DNA from: Flavobacteriales bacterium ALC-1 | Lineage (GTDB): Bacteria > Bacteroidota > Bacteroidia > Flavobacteriales > Flavobacteriaceae | Assembly: GCA_000171875.1 (NCBI GenBank) | Contig: ABHI01000003.1 | Coordinates: 124,001 to 188,000 of the forward strand | Direction: 5' to 3' | DNA length: 64,000 nt | In this document: in pieces, positions 37,956 to 47,125 of the stretch | Layout: each line of letters opens with the position of its first letter | Position numbering within the stretch: position 1 is the first letter of the stretch | Made by a program: the position numbers and the translations under genes | Notes under the pieces: generated by a model | What the model was told of the DNA's origin: nothing | Seen by the model: only the letters and a program-made list of their open reading frames with translations | Database searches by the model: none

Positions 37956-38405
37956 ATGGAACTTATATTAAAACAAGACGTTGAAAATTTAGGATTTAAA
38001 GACGATATTGTATCTGTTAAGAACGGTTATGGTAGAAACTTTTTAATTCCTCAAGGTCAAGCTGTAATGGCTACGACTTCTGCTAAGAAAGTATTAGCAG
38101 AAACTTTAAAGCAGCGTGCCTTTAAAGAGAAGAAAATTATAGACGAAGCAAAATCTGTTGCTGAAGCATTAGCTGGTTTAGAAGTAAAAATAGCTTCTAA
38201 AGTAGGTGCTGGTGATAAGCTTTTTGGTTCTGTAAACAATATTGATTTAGCTGCAGCTTTACAAAAAGAAGGTCAAGAAATTGACAAAAAATTCATCAAT
38301 GTAATTGGTGGTAATGTAAAGCGTTTAGGTAAATACAATGCTGTAATTAGATTACACAGAGAAGTTACTGTAGACTTACCATTTGAGGTAGTAGCAGGAG
38401 CGTAA
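37956..38405 (+). CDS. rplI: 50S ribosomal protein L9
   Basis: A 149-residue bL9 with the N-terminal domain (LKQDVENLGFKDDIVSVKNG, YGRNFLIPQG), the long connecting helix and the C-terminal domain (GAGDKLFGSVNNIDLA, LHREVTVDLPFEV). It is the last gene of the operon, 15 bp after rpsR, and is followed by a terminator. Confidence 0.98.
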   Translation: MELILKQDVENLGFKDDIVSVKNGYGRNFLIPQGQAVMATTSAKKVLAETLKQRAFKEKKIIDEAKSVAEALAGLEVKIASKVGAGDKLFGSVNNIDLAAALQKEGQEIDKKFINVIGGNVKRLGKYNAVIRLHREVTVDLPFEVVAGA

Positions 38406-38427
38406 TCTCTATTTTTTATAATATTTA

Positions 38428-38457
38428 AAAACCGTTTAGTTATCTAGACGGTTTTTT
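38428..38457 (+). terminator. Intrinsic terminator after rplI
   Basis: AAACCGTTTAG / CTAGACGGTTT with a 4-base loop and one G-U pair, followed by a run of seven T residues. Confidence 0.88.
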
Positions 38458-38474
38458 TAATTTTATTATGCCAT

Positions 38475-39347
38475 ATGAAACAAATTTTTCTAGCCATTTT
38501 ATTACTACTTTTTTTAGGATGTAAAGATTCTAAAACGGATATCACTGTAGTGGAATCGTCAGATTCTAAACTTATTGAAGTCTTTAAAGCTTCAAATGGA
38601 AATTTTCCTAGTATAAGTGTGCATCGTGGTGGAAAAAGCCTTAAAAATTACCCAGAAAACTGTTTAGAGACAATTAAGTATGTCAATGATAGTATTTCTG
38701 CGATATATGAAGTTGATGTGGCGCAAACTAAAGATGGGAAATTGGTGTTAATGCACGACAATTCTATAGAAAGGACCACAAACGGGTCAGGATTGATAAA
38801 AAACTTAACGTACAACGAACTAAAAAAATTCAATTTAGTTGATGACTATGATAATGCAACTAGTTTTAAGATTCCTTTGTTCTCTGAAGTTTTAGAGTGG
38901 TGTAAAGCTAATAATGTTATTCTTACAGTAGATATTAAACGTAGTGTAAGCCAGGAAACCGTTATTGATGCTATTAAAGACGCAAATGCTGAAGATATTA
39001 GCATAGTAATTACTTACGACGTTAATCAAGCTAAAACAGCTTTTGAACTCGCTCCAGAACTATTACTGTCTGTTTCAGCTAGGAATGATAAAGAATTCGA
39101 TAGGTTGTTAGCTGCGGAAATCCCAACAAAAAATATGTTAGCCTTTACAGGTACACGTTTATCTGATGCATCACTTTATAAAAGATTACATGCTGAAGAT
39201 ATCGTTTGTATATTAGGAACGCTAGGAAACTTAGATAGACAAGCTGAAGCTAGAGGTGGAGAACTTTACAATAAATGGAAAAACTTGGGAGTAGATGTTT
39301 TAGCTACCGACAGACCGTTTGAAGCTTTTAATGCTATTAATAATTAG
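38475..39347 (+). CDS. Glycerophosphodiester phosphodiesterase family lipoprotein
   Basis: A 290-residue lipoprotein (Cys16 in LLFLGCKDSK). The catalytic set of the GDPD TIM barrel is visible: His50-Arg51 in SVHRGG, Glu61-Asn62 in YPENC, Glu79 and Asp81 in YEVDVA, and His94 in LMHDNS. It hydrolyses glycerophosphodiesters to glycerol 3-phosphate and an alcohol, probably in the periplasm or at the cell surface. The next gene follows after 6 bp. Confidence 0.9.
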   Translation: MKQIFLAILLLLFLGCKDSKTDITVVESSDSKLIEVFKASNGNFPSISVHRGGKSLKNYPENCLETIKYVNDSISAIYEVDVAQTKDGKLVLMHDNSIERTTNGSGLIKNLTYNELKKFNLVDDYDNATSFKIPLFSEVLEWCKANNVILTVDIKRSVSQETVIDAIKDANAEDISIVITYDVNQAKTAFELAPELLLSVSARNDKEFDRLLAAEIPTKNMLAFTGTRLSDASLYKRLHAEDIVCILGTLGNLDRQAEARGGELYNKWKNLGVDVLATDRPFEAFNAINN

Positions 39348-39353
39348 TGACAG

Positions 39354-39827
39354 ATGAAATATTCAAGACTTACAAAAGAACAGTTTGAAGAATTACACCA
39401 AGAATTCATCAACTTTTTAGCGACACAATCTATTACTGCAGACGAGTGGAAGGATATTAAAGAGAATAAACCAGAAGCAGCCGAGCAAGAACTAGATGTG
39501 TTTAGTGACTTGGTGTGGTTTGGAGTATTAAGTAAAGTAGACTATTTAGAACATATCTCTCCGCAGCAGATTCATTTGTTTCAGTGCAATGAGAAAAATA
39601 TGCGTTTAATTGCTCTTAAAATTGAAAATGAAGCTATAGATTTTACTACCAAAGAAGGTTTTCAATGGTTAAGAGATAATTTATTGTCAGATAGTATTGA
39701 ATTTTTTAATGCAAAAAAAGACTATTCTGATGACAAGTATTTGGATATTTTTAAAATGATTCAATCAGGAGCTAATATCACAAAGGGAGAATTGTTTCAA
39801 TATTTTGCTAATTTGATAAAGGGTTAA
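39354..39827 (+). CDS. Conserved cytosolic protein of unknown function (possibly DUF6495)
   Basis: A 157-residue acidic protein starting MKYSRLTKEQFEELHQEFIN, with Q-SITADEWKDIKENKPE and DLVWFGVLSKVDYLEHISP. It has no leader or membrane segment. I recall similar proteins in Flavobacteriaceae filed as DUF6495 but cannot confirm. It is probably cotranscribed with the GDPD gene and convergent with the permease. Confidence 0.7.
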   Translation: MKYSRLTKEQFEELHQEFINFLATQSITADEWKDIKENKPEAAEQELDVFSDLVWFGVLSKVDYLEHISPQQIHLFQCNEKNMRLIALKIENEAIDFTTKEGFQWLRDNLLSDSIEFFNAKKDYSDDKYLDIFKMIQSGANITKGELFQYFANLIKG

Positions 39828-39850
39828 ATTTTTATTTCTAAAGGAATTTG

Positions 39851-41092
39851 TTACTCGTAACGTAACGATTCAATAGGGTCTAATTTAGCAGCTTTTGTAG
39901 CAGGATATAATCCAGAAATCACAGCCACGATAAACGCAATACTCGTTGCCCAAATCATAGCAACCCAAGGTGTAGAGAAATCTAAATCAAAGCCTTTTGC
40001 AACTCCCCAACCAATTAAAATTCCTAGAGCAATTCCTATAATTCCGCCAAGCTGACCAATAATTATTGTCTCCATAAAGAATTGAAAAGCAATGGTTTTG
40101 GCTTTTGCACCTAAAGCTTTACGTACACCGATCTCTCGTGTGCGTTCTGTAACTGAAACCAGCATAATATTCATCAATGCTATTGTAGAACCAAAGATGG
40201 TGATGATACTTATAATCCAAGCTGCGATATATAGAACTTCAGTGTTTTCTGCAGCACGATTTAATAAATCATCACTACGCTCAATACCAAAATCATTCTT
40301 TTCGATTGGGTTTAATCCTCTTATATTTCTAAAAGTTAGAATCGCATCTTCTTGAGCTCCTTCGAGCATATCTTGTTTATCCACTTTTACACTAAGTGTA
40401 TAATTAATATTTGGGTTTGTAAATATGGAACGTGCCTTTTGTATGGGTATAATTAGTCGCAAATCTTGGTTATTGCCAAATGTAGATCCTTTTTCTTTCA
40501 GCATTCCAATAACTTTAAATTTAGAACCTCTAACACTAATCGTTTTATCTATAGGATTATCGTCTGGAAATAAAGCTTTATGCAAATCACTACCAATCAC
40601 ACAAACGGCATTACTGTTTTCAATGTCAAAAACGTTTAATGAACGACCATTTTCTATTTCTAAACCAGAGTTTTCAATAAAATTTTCGTTAACACCAAGT
40701 ACAGAAACTTCAGGGTCCGTTTTTTTGTTTTCATATTTTACCTCAGCTGCAAACGTTCCTATAAAAGAAACGGCGACCTTTGTAAACGGAAAATCGTAAT
40801 TATCTTCAAAGTCTTTAACATTCCTGTAATTAATTACAGGATTTATCTTTTGACGCTCTCTACGACTTTGACGCTGAGCCGTAAATTCATAACGTTGAAA
40901 GTTAAAGGTATTAGCTCCCATAGAAGAGAAACTGCCAGAAATAGTGTTTTCTAAAGCAGAAACACCACTTAAAATACCAACTAATGCCATTATCCCAATG
41001 GCAATAATTAAAACAGTTAGAATAGTTCTTAATAATTGACTTTTTATAGATCCTAAAGCAATTTTAATATTCTCTCTAGCTAATGAAAACAT
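39851..41092 (-). CDS. ABC transporter permease, MacB/FtsX type
   Basis: A 413-residue inner-membrane protein with the MacB fold: one N-terminal helix (SQLLRTILTVLIIAIGIMAL), a large periplasmic MacB_PCD domain (about 45-270) and an FtsX domain of three helices (about 290-405) with VSVTERTREIGVRKALGAK and the closing KLDPIESLRYE. No ATP-binding partner lies next to it in the window, so it must use an ATPase encoded elsewhere. It probably exports or mechanically transduces across the periplasm. Confidence 0.92.
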   Translation of the reverse strand: MFSLARENIKIALGSIKSQLLRTILTVLIIAIGIMALVGILSGVSALENTISGSFSSMGANTFNFQRYEFTAQRQSRRERQKINPVINYRNVKDFEDNYDFPFTKVAVSFIGTFAAEVKYENKKTDPEVSVLGVNENFIENSGLEIENGRSLNVFDIENSNAVCVIGSDLHKALFPDDNPIDKTISVRGSKFKVIGMLKEKGSTFGNNQDLRLIIPIQKARSIFTNPNINYTLSVKVDKQDMLEGAQEDAILTFRNIRGLNPIEKNDFGIERSDDLLNRAAENTEVLYIAAWIISIITIFGSTIALMNIMLVSVTERTREIGVRKALGAKAKTIAFQFFMETIIIGQLGGIIGIALGILIGWGVAKGFDLDFSTPWVAMIWATSIAFIVAVISGLYPATKAAKLDPIESLRYE

Positions 41093-41179
41093 AGTTTATT
41101 GTATAGTTAGTTGGCGTGTTTAAAAGTATAAGACTACTTAAACACGATAAAGTTACTATAAAATCGAATTATCTTAGCA

Positions 41180-41206
41180 TTGCCTTTAAAAATTATAATA
41201 TTTTTG
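41180..41206 (+). promoter_or_regulatory. Possible hisS promoter
   Basis: TTG at 41180-41182, a 16-base spacer (a little short), TATTTTTG at 41199-41206; 54 bases before the hisS ATG. Confidence 0.4.
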
Positions 41207-41259
41207 TGACTTATTGATTGTTTCACTAAAAGAGATTTCTGCTATTGCAGAATGTAAGC

Positions 41260-42987
41260 ATGGCACAAAAACCAAGTATACCAAAAGGCACAAGAGATTT
41301 TAATGCAGCGGAAGTTGCAAAGCGTTCTTATATCATGGAAACGATTAAGGAGCAGTTTCAGGTATTTGGATTTCAACCGATTGAAACACCAAGTTTTGAA
41401 AACTCGGAAACCTTAATGGGTAAGTATGGTGATGAAGGTGATCGCTTGATTTTTAAGATTTTGAATTCTGGGGATTTTATAAAGAACAGTGACGAAATAC
41501 TTAAAGATGGTACTTATGTTAAGAAAATGTTGAATAAAGAGTTTTTTAATGTTTTCTATAATCAATATTTAAGTAAAGGAATTAAACTTTCAAAAAAAGA
41601 ATCTATTACGGGTTTTAAGCTTAGTGATAAGGATAAAAGTTATATATCAGAGTTTCTTGATTCATATGTTATAGGTTATCAATATAAAATGTCTGAATTA
41701 AAGTTGCCATCAAGTATTAAAGGATTTCTTTATAGTTTGCTTAAAAAAGAGTTTAACTTACTATTAAAATATACCTTTGACATTGTTTCTGTTATACATT
41801 ATATAGGCCAAAATGAAACATATTGGGAGTCTCATTTGAACAGACTTCAAAATGAAATGTTAAATTCATTTTATTCAAAGCAATTATCAAGTCGAATCTC
41901 TGAAAAAGCCTTGCGCTATGACCTAACTGTGCCTTTTGCACGTTACGTAGTACAACACCAAAACGAGATAGAATTCCCATTTAAACGTTACCAAATGCAA
42001 CCCGTTTGGCGCGCAGATCGTCCGCAAAAAGGACGTTTTAGAGAGTTTTATCAGTGTGATGCCGATGTGGTAGGTTCTAAGTCTTTACTGCAAGAAGTAG
42101 AGTTTGTGCAGTTGTATGATGCTGTGTTTTCTGCTTTAAAATTAGAAGGTGTTACTATTAAAATTAACAATCGTAAAATCTTATCTGGTATTGCAGAAGT
42201 TATTGGAGCGCAGGATAAACTCATCGATTTTACAGTAGCTTTAGATAAACTTGATAAAATAGGCGAGGAGAAGGTAAAAGAAGAAATGCGTAGCAAAGGC
42301 ATTTCAGAAGATGGTATTTCTAAACTGCAACCCTTGTTTACCTTAAAAGGAGATTTTGGAAGCCAGGTAGAAAGCTTAAAATCTATTTTGAATACTTCAG
42401 AAATTGGTCTAAAAGGCATTGAAGAATTAGAATTCATCAACACAGCTATTGCTAACTTAAAGTTAAAAACAGCAAAATTACAGCTCGATGTGACTTTAGC
42501 AAGAGGTCTTAATTACTATACAGGGGCTATTTTCGAAGTTTCTGCACCAGAAGGTGTAAAAATGGGGTCTATTGGAGGAGGAGGTCGTTACGATGATCTT
42601 ACAAGCATATTCGGTAAACCTGATACAAGTGGAGTAGGTATTAGTTTTGGTTTAGATCGCATCTATCTGGTTTTAGAAGAATTGAATTTATTCCCAGCAA
42701 CGATAACAGCATCCACAAAAGTATTATTCATCAATTTTGGTGAGACTGAAGCGATGACTTGTTTACAAGCAGTTACGAAGCTAAGACAAGCTGGTGTAAA
42801 AGCGGAGCTTTATCCAGATTCAGTTAAAATGAAGAAACAGATGAATTATGCCAATCGTCGTGAGATCCCTTATGTGGTTTTAGTTGGTGAAGAGGAAGTT
42901 AAAGCAAAATTATTCACATTAAAAAATATGGAATCTGGCGAACAAACAAAATTGCCATTCGATAAATTGTTAGAAGCGTTAAAGTGA
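41260..42987 (+). CDS. hisS: Histidyl-tRNA synthetase with a large in-frame insertion
   Basis: The ATG at 41260 gives the standard start MAQKPSIPKGTRDFN; 575 aa, where relatives have about 455. Class II motif 1 lies in the N-terminal part, then LRYDLTVPFARYV, the motif 2 region QPVWRADRPQKGRFREF, the histidine loop ARGLNYYTGAIFEV, motif 3 (GVGISFGLDR) and the anticodon-binding domain (420 onward). All these look intact. Between KILNSGDFIK (near 75) and SRISEKALRYD (near 211) there are about 115-120 extra residues that I cannot match to any domain. They are helical and Lys/Tyr/Phe-rich, and the DNA is much more A/T-rich than the flanks. The frame is maintained, so the enzyme is probably active. 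Confidence 0.93.
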   Translation: MAQKPSIPKGTRDFNAAEVAKRSYIMETIKEQFQVFGFQPIETPSFENSETLMGKYGDEGDRLIFKILNSGDFIKNSDEILKDGTYVKKMLNKEFFNVFYNQYLSKGIKLSKKESITGFKLSDKDKSYISEFLDSYVIGYQYKMSELKLPSSIKGFLYSLLKKEFNLLLKYTFDIVSVIHYIGQNETYWESHLNRLQNEMLNSFYSKQLSSRISEKALRYDLTVPFARYVVQHQNEIEFPFKRYQMQPVWRADRPQKGRFREFYQCDADVVGSKSLLQEVEFVQLYDAVFSALKLEGVTIKINNRKILSGIAEVIGAQDKLIDFTVALDKLDKIGEEKVKEEMRSKGISEDGISKLQPLFTLKGDFGSQVESLKSILNTSEIGLKGIEELEFINTAIANLKLKTAKLQLDVTLARGLNYYTGAIFEVSAPEGVKMGSIGGGGRYDDLTSIFGKPDTSGVGISFGLDRIYLVLEELNLFPATITASTKVLFINFGETEAMTCLQAVTKLRQAGVKAELYPDSVKMKKQMNYANRREIPYVVLVGEEEVKAKLFTLKNMESGEQTKLPFDKLLEALK

Positions 42988-43067
42988 ATTTAATAAGAAA
43001 AGCCTCGGCCTATAATTTAGACTGAGACTTTTCTAATCACTAACTAACTAAAAACAATTGAAATTAC

Positions 43068-43277
43068 TCAACTATTGTCTTTTTGGTCATTATAAAATTG
43101 TTTGTTATTGTTTTTGTGCAATACTTCAATTTTATTCTCAATTTCTGAATGACCATATTTATATTTTAAAGTAGAATCTAAAATGGCTTTTGTATTAAAA
43201 TAACAATAGATTTTATCTCTACTTACTTCAGATTTATCCAATAACTTCTCATTAAATTTTTGACTTAATGAATTTAA
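43068..43277 (-). pseudogene. Possible gene remnant
   Basis: A minus-strand frame of about 69 codons without a good start, closed by a stop at 43068-43070. The product is Lys/Asn-rich with a plausible helical pattern (DKSEVSRDKIYCYFNTKAIL, LKYKYGHSEIENKIEVLHKN), more protein-like than the usual random frame here. No family is recognised. It may be the tail of a decayed gene or chance. Confidence 0.3.
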
Positions 43278-43429
43278 TTATGGTGCTAATATAATATTAT
43301 TTTTGAATAAACATCTATAAAATGCATAAAAATCCGACAAAATACATTATTTAATATCTTAACCATAGGTTTTTACTTACAAAACAATGAGCGTCTATTT
43401 TTTTGTGAAGCCAATTATGATACTAAAAA

Positions 43430-43455
43430 AAGCCACTACAATAAAGTAGTGGCTT
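43430..43455 (-). terminator. Terminator for the amidohydrolase gene
   Basis: Perfect 10-bp stem AAGCCACTAC / GTAGTGGCTT with loop AATAAA. On the minus strand it is followed by a T-run, 20 bp beyond the stop of the gene at 43476. Confidence 0.9.
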
Positions 43456-43475
43456 CAACTCAAAATATAGTTTTA

Positions 43476-46400
43476 TTAATTTTTCACTCCAGGTAATCCT
43501 GTAGGTCGTTTTGTTTGCCAATGAAAAGTTTCAGCTTTCTTCTTAACGGGTGCAACTTCATCTAGAGTATTTGCATCGTAAACAACACCATTTTTAACAA
43601 CATGGGTTAATGTGTTTGTATTACGCAGATTATCAAGTGGATTACCGCTCATAATCAAGATGTCAGCAACTTTTCCAGCTTCGATAGATCCTAAATCTTT
43701 ATCTAAGCCAAGTGCTTCACAGCCTTTAATCGTTGCAATACGTAAGGCGTCATGGTTATTCATGCCCCCGCTTGCTACTGCCCATAATTCCCAATGGAAT
43801 CCTAAGCCTTGTAATTGACCATGACTACCAACACCACCAATACCATCAGCTTCAATAAGGTCCTTCATAAACTCTGCATGTTTTTTAAATACATGCTCTT
43901 CATCCATAAACCAACCTGGACGACGTCTAGATTTTTGAGCTAACTCTGCATAAGGTGTAAAGTACTGCATCTTAGTATCTGCATAAGGATTCTCTCTAGA
44001 GTAGAAATAGTTCTCTGCCCAAGGACCACCATAACTTACTAAAAGTGTCGGTGTAATTGCCATTTGAGATTTTGCTGCAACTTTAATGACATCCTCATAG
44101 ATTGGGTATATAGGAAATGAATGCTCATGACCAGGATAGCCATCCATCATGTTTACCATATTCTGCTTAAAATCTAACCCTCCTTCGGTAGTTGGCATTA
44201 ACTTTAATTCTTTAGCAGCCATAATTACCCATTGTCGCTGTTGGCGATTACCTACTATATAACTCTTAATACTTTTAGTATTGTAATACTCACTGTATTG
44301 TTTTAAAACATCTTTGGCGTGATCTAAGCTCTTAATATTGTAAGCCCAAAATCCAACTCCAGGTCCTGTACTGTATACTCTTGGTCCATGAATCATTCCT
44401 GCTTCTACCATATCTGCATAAGTTAGAACATCTGTTGTGGCAGTTTGCGGATCTCTAGTGGTCGTAACACCATAAGCCAGATTAGCAGAATAAATCCAAA
44501 CCTGATTTTTATGAACGCCCCAATTTGGCCACATATGTGCATGTGTATCTACAAATCCAGGAGTTATAGTTTTACCTTTAACATCGATAACTTTAGCATC
44601 ACTTGGTGCTGTAAAACTACCTGAAGCTCCAACATTTATAATACGATTGTTTTCTATTAAAATATCACCGTTTTCAATAACCTCTTTACCATTCATGGTG
44701 ATAATTCGTCCACCTTTAAGTAGTGTTTTACCTTTTGGAATAGCACGTTTGTATTTTACTTTTACTTTGTATTCATCAGCTTTAAAAGTTGGCGTGTCTT
44801 TTTTCTTATCTTCTTTTTTGTCAGTTTTTATAGAATCCGTTTTCTTTTCTACAGCCTTAGCTTCTTTTTCTTTCTTTTTGGCTAAAGCTAAACTGTCTGA
44901 AAATGCTTTACCTTTTTCTAAATCATAAATAAAGTGACTAGCACCTAAAGACCAATGCACTTTTTTACTATTGCTAGACCACTCAGGGAATTCACCACCG
45001 ATAACTGTTAGCTTATTAGCAGGAAAGGCTGCATTCTTTGGGTTAGCTAAATTGATAGATGGAGTAGTGCCAATCATAGGAATAATAACTGAATAGATAT
45101 CATTATTAATCTTTGCTAAAGCATGTGTGCCATTGGGTGAAATCCTTATTTCACTTGGTCGAGACCCTGTATTGTTTTCTCTCCAACCTTCTTCATGAGT
45201 TGGCATGGCAGTTTCATGATCTTTACCAAAGATGTCAGATGAGCCATAGGTTTTAATTCCTGTTAATTTTAAATGTTCTTTTTCATCTGTACCATCCCAA
45301 CGAATAGAGATTAAACCTTTACCGCCATGATTTAAGTAAATGCGATCATTCACTTTAGTAAAATGCGGTAAACCTCGACCTTTAGCCCTATCTATTATTG
45401 TAATATTTCCACCATCACTAGAAATCCAAGCGAGCTCTTCAACTGTTCTGCCATTAAATGGGTTTATAGCATCATCATAAGTTTGAGCGGCTCCTTTGGT
45501 AAATGCAATCCTGTTAGATTTGTATGACCACGCAGGATTGGTGTAAATACCACGCTCTTTGGTTAATTGCGTCGCATTTCCTCTACCAGAAGCATTGACT
45601 TTATATAAATGACCTCCATCTGGTTTCCATGTTGTAAATACAATTTGTGTTCCATCTGGTGACCAAGCTGGCATGGCTTCTGTAAAGTTGTGATTGGTTA
45701 AACGTTTTGGAGTACCACTAGGCAAGTCCATAACATATAAACGGTTTAATGCTGTAAATGCTATTTGGCTTCCATCTGGAGAAGGTTTTGCACCTCTTAT
45801 TTGCGTTACAAATGCTTCAGGTGAATCATCAATAGGATATTTGAACGACACCATTGGTCCCATATCTAAATCAACATCAACTGAAAAAGGGATTTCAGTA
45901 GCTTTACTATCTGCAATTCCTATTTTGTATAATTTACCGCCATAAGAAGCGATTAGATTTTTACTGTCTGGTGTAAATGCCATAGCTGGTAAAACACCTA
46001 ATGGTGCAATAGATTCTTGATCGTCTCTCTGAACAGGATAGGCTAACCAACGTTCTTCTCCAGATTTTAAGTTTCGTAGTACTAAACCTGTGTGTTCTTC
46101 AAAACGACTTCCATATACCATCCATTTACCATCTTTAGATAAGGTTGGTGTAAATGCAGAACCATAACGTGAGGTTACGGTTTCTGTAGCAGCATCTTCA
46201 CGGTTAAAACTCATAATCTGATATTGCGGTAACTGCGCATTGTAGTTCCACGCTCCACGACGTGCCGAGAAGTAAATGTGTTTTCCATCGGCACTAAATG
46301 CTGGGTCAATAAATTTGCTAGCTTTTTGTTTTGATAGTAAATTAGCGCCAGAGCCCCCATCTTTATGCACTATAAATGGTTTTATGTTTCGTCTGCCACG

Positions 46401-46868
46401 TGTACCAACGATATAATCTCCATCTGGACTCCATGACGCAGAAACATGATACTTATTTTTGTCTTTAGTGAGTTGTTTTTGTTCTTTAGAAGCTAAATCC
46501 ATCGTCCAAAGATTATCCGAACCACTTTTGTCTGAAATAAATAGAATGGATTTTCCATCCGGACTGTAACGCGGATGTACATCATACGGCATACCTTCTG
46601 TAATTCGTGTTGCTTTTCCACCAGCGATAGGAATTGTGTAAAGATCTCCCATCATGTCGAACATAATAGTTTTACCATCAGGACTCACATCTACCGAAAT
46701 CCAAGTGCCTTTATCTGTGGTGAAGTTGACTTTTCTAGTTGGCTCAAGAGGTAATTCTTTAGTGGCTTTCTTAGTAGAGTCTTTTGCTTTTGAAGCGTCT
46801 TGAGCTGTTGAAATGTTTAAAGTAAAAAGTAGGAGGAGGGCAATGTAAAAGTGGTTGTACTTTTTCAT
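43476..46868 (-). CDS. Secreted beta-propeller (TolB/PD40) plus amidohydrolase fusion protein
   Basis: A 1,130-residue protein with a signal peptide ending NISTAQ. Residues about 45-640 hold many PD40/WD40-like propeller repeats with the pattern SPDGKxIxF (for example DVSPDGKTIMFDMMGD, YSPDGKSILFISDKSG). A charged Lys/Glu linker follows (about 665-705), then an amidohydrolase barrel with GKTITPGFVDTHAHMW as the metal-binding HxH. Further His residues in GVGSHGQLQG and the C-terminal SIEAGKVADILIMSGNP are family features. It probably acts on peptides or cyclic amides outside the cytoplasm. It has its own terminator and is divergent from the first Usp gene. Confidence 0.9.
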   Translation of the reverse strand: MKKYNHFYIALLLLFTLNISTAQDASKAKDSTKKATKELPLEPTRKVNFTTDKGTWISVDVSPDGKTIMFDMMGDLYTIPIAGGKATRITEGMPYDVHPRYSPDGKSILFISDKSGSDNLWTMDLASKEQKQLTKDKNKYHVSASWSPDGDYIVGTRGRRNIKPFIVHKDGGSGANLLSKQKASKFIDPAFSADGKHIYFSARRGAWNYNAQLPQYQIMSFNREDAATETVTSRYGSAFTPTLSKDGKWMVYGSRFEEHTGLVLRNLKSGEERWLAYPVQRDDQESIAPLGVLPAMAFTPDSKNLIASYGGKLYKIGIADSKATEIPFSVDVDLDMGPMVSFKYPIDDSPEAFVTQIRGAKPSPDGSQIAFTALNRLYVMDLPSGTPKRLTNHNFTEAMPAWSPDGTQIVFTTWKPDGGHLYKVNASGRGNATQLTKERGIYTNPAWSYKSNRIAFTKGAAQTYDDAINPFNGRTVEELAWISSDGGNITIIDRAKGRGLPHFTKVNDRIYLNHGGKGLISIRWDGTDEKEHLKLTGIKTYGSSDIFGKDHETAMPTHEEGWRENNTGSRPSEIRISPNGTHALAKINNDIYSVIIPMIGTTPSINLANPKNAAFPANKLTVIGGEFPEWSSNSKKVHWSLGASHFIYDLEKGKAFSDSLALAKKKEKEAKAVEKKTDSIKTDKKEDKKKDTPTFKADEYKVKVKYKRAIPKGKTLLKGGRIITMNGKEVIENGDILIENNRIINVGASGSFTAPSDAKVIDVKGKTITPGFVDTHAHMWPNWGVHKNQVWIYSANLAYGVTTTRDPQTATTDVLTYADMVEAGMIHGPRVYSTGPGVGFWAYNIKSLDHAKDVLKQYSEYYNTKSIKSYIVGNRQQRQWVIMAAKELKLMPTTEGGLDFKQNMVNMMDGYPGHEHSFPIYPIYEDVIKVAAKSQMAITPTLLVSYGGPWAENYFYSRENPYADTKMQYFTPYAELAQKSRRRPGWFMDEEHVFKKHAEFMKDLIEADGIGGVGSHGQLQGLGFHWELWAVASGGMNNHDALRIATIKGCEALGLDKDLGSIEAGKVADILIMSGNPLDNLRNTNTLTHVVKNGVVYDANTLDEVAPVKKKAETFHWQTKRPTGLPGVKN

Positions 46869-46988
46869 ATGTTGATTGATTAATAAATTAAGTGATTAAA
46901 AGTAAGGAAATTAATGGTAGATTTCATAAAAATATCTAACAGTAATATTTTCTTTCCTATACATTGTCTATAATATTTTGATGTGTAT

Positions 46989-47011
46989 TAAATTTAAGCT
47001 GCTTAAATTTA
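46989..47011. repeat. Inverted repeat in the divergent amidohydrolase/Usp intergenic region
   Basis: TAAATTTAAG / CTTAAATTTA, 10-bp perfect arms with a 3-base CTG centre, about 125 bp before the Usp start and 132 bp before the amidohydrolase start. It lacks T-runs, so it is probably a protein-binding dyad. Confidence 0.4.
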
Positions 47012-47063
47012 GTTATCATTTTGCTTGTAAAAAACATATACATTTACACTGGTCTTTTATTAC

Positions 47064-47075
47064 TGACTAATGTCA
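47064..47075. promoter_or_regulatory. CRP/FNR-like dyad upstream of Usp gene
   Basis: TGACtaatGTCA, perfect 4-bp arms with 4-base spacer, centred 56.5 bp before the Usp ATG at 47126. It has the spacing of the TGAT-N4-ATCA sites but the outer base pair of each core is changed (TGAC/GTCA), so it may be a variant site or belong to another CRP-family regulator. Confidence 0.35.
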
Positions 47076-47125
47076 TGTTTACTCTCAATTTTGTTTGTTA
47101 ATTTTAATTCTATACTGAAAAGATT

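Larger units (their letters stand above)
42988..43475. other. Gene-poor region between hisS and the amidohydrolase gene
   Basis: These 488 bases hold an imperfect hairpin just after hisS (about 42997-43034, AAAAGCCTCGG against CTGAGACTTTT, two non-Watson-Crick positions), a degraded minus-strand frame (43068-43277) and a strong terminator at 43430-43455. Nothing else is recognisable. Confidence 0.6.

Noticed and set aside
41497..41880. Intein or homing endonuclease in hisS
   Set aside because: No intein splice residues (Cys/Ser at the start, His-Asn at the end) and no LAGLIDADG or HNH motif, so I call it only an insertion.
42051..42443. Antisense frame of about 130 codons in hisS
   Set aside because: It overlaps conserved synthetase motifs on the other strand; composition is that of a shadow frame.
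43381..43475. CRISPR, tRNA or small RNA in the intergenic regions
   Set aside because: No spaced direct repeats or cloverleaf found; the hairpins seen are explained as terminators.
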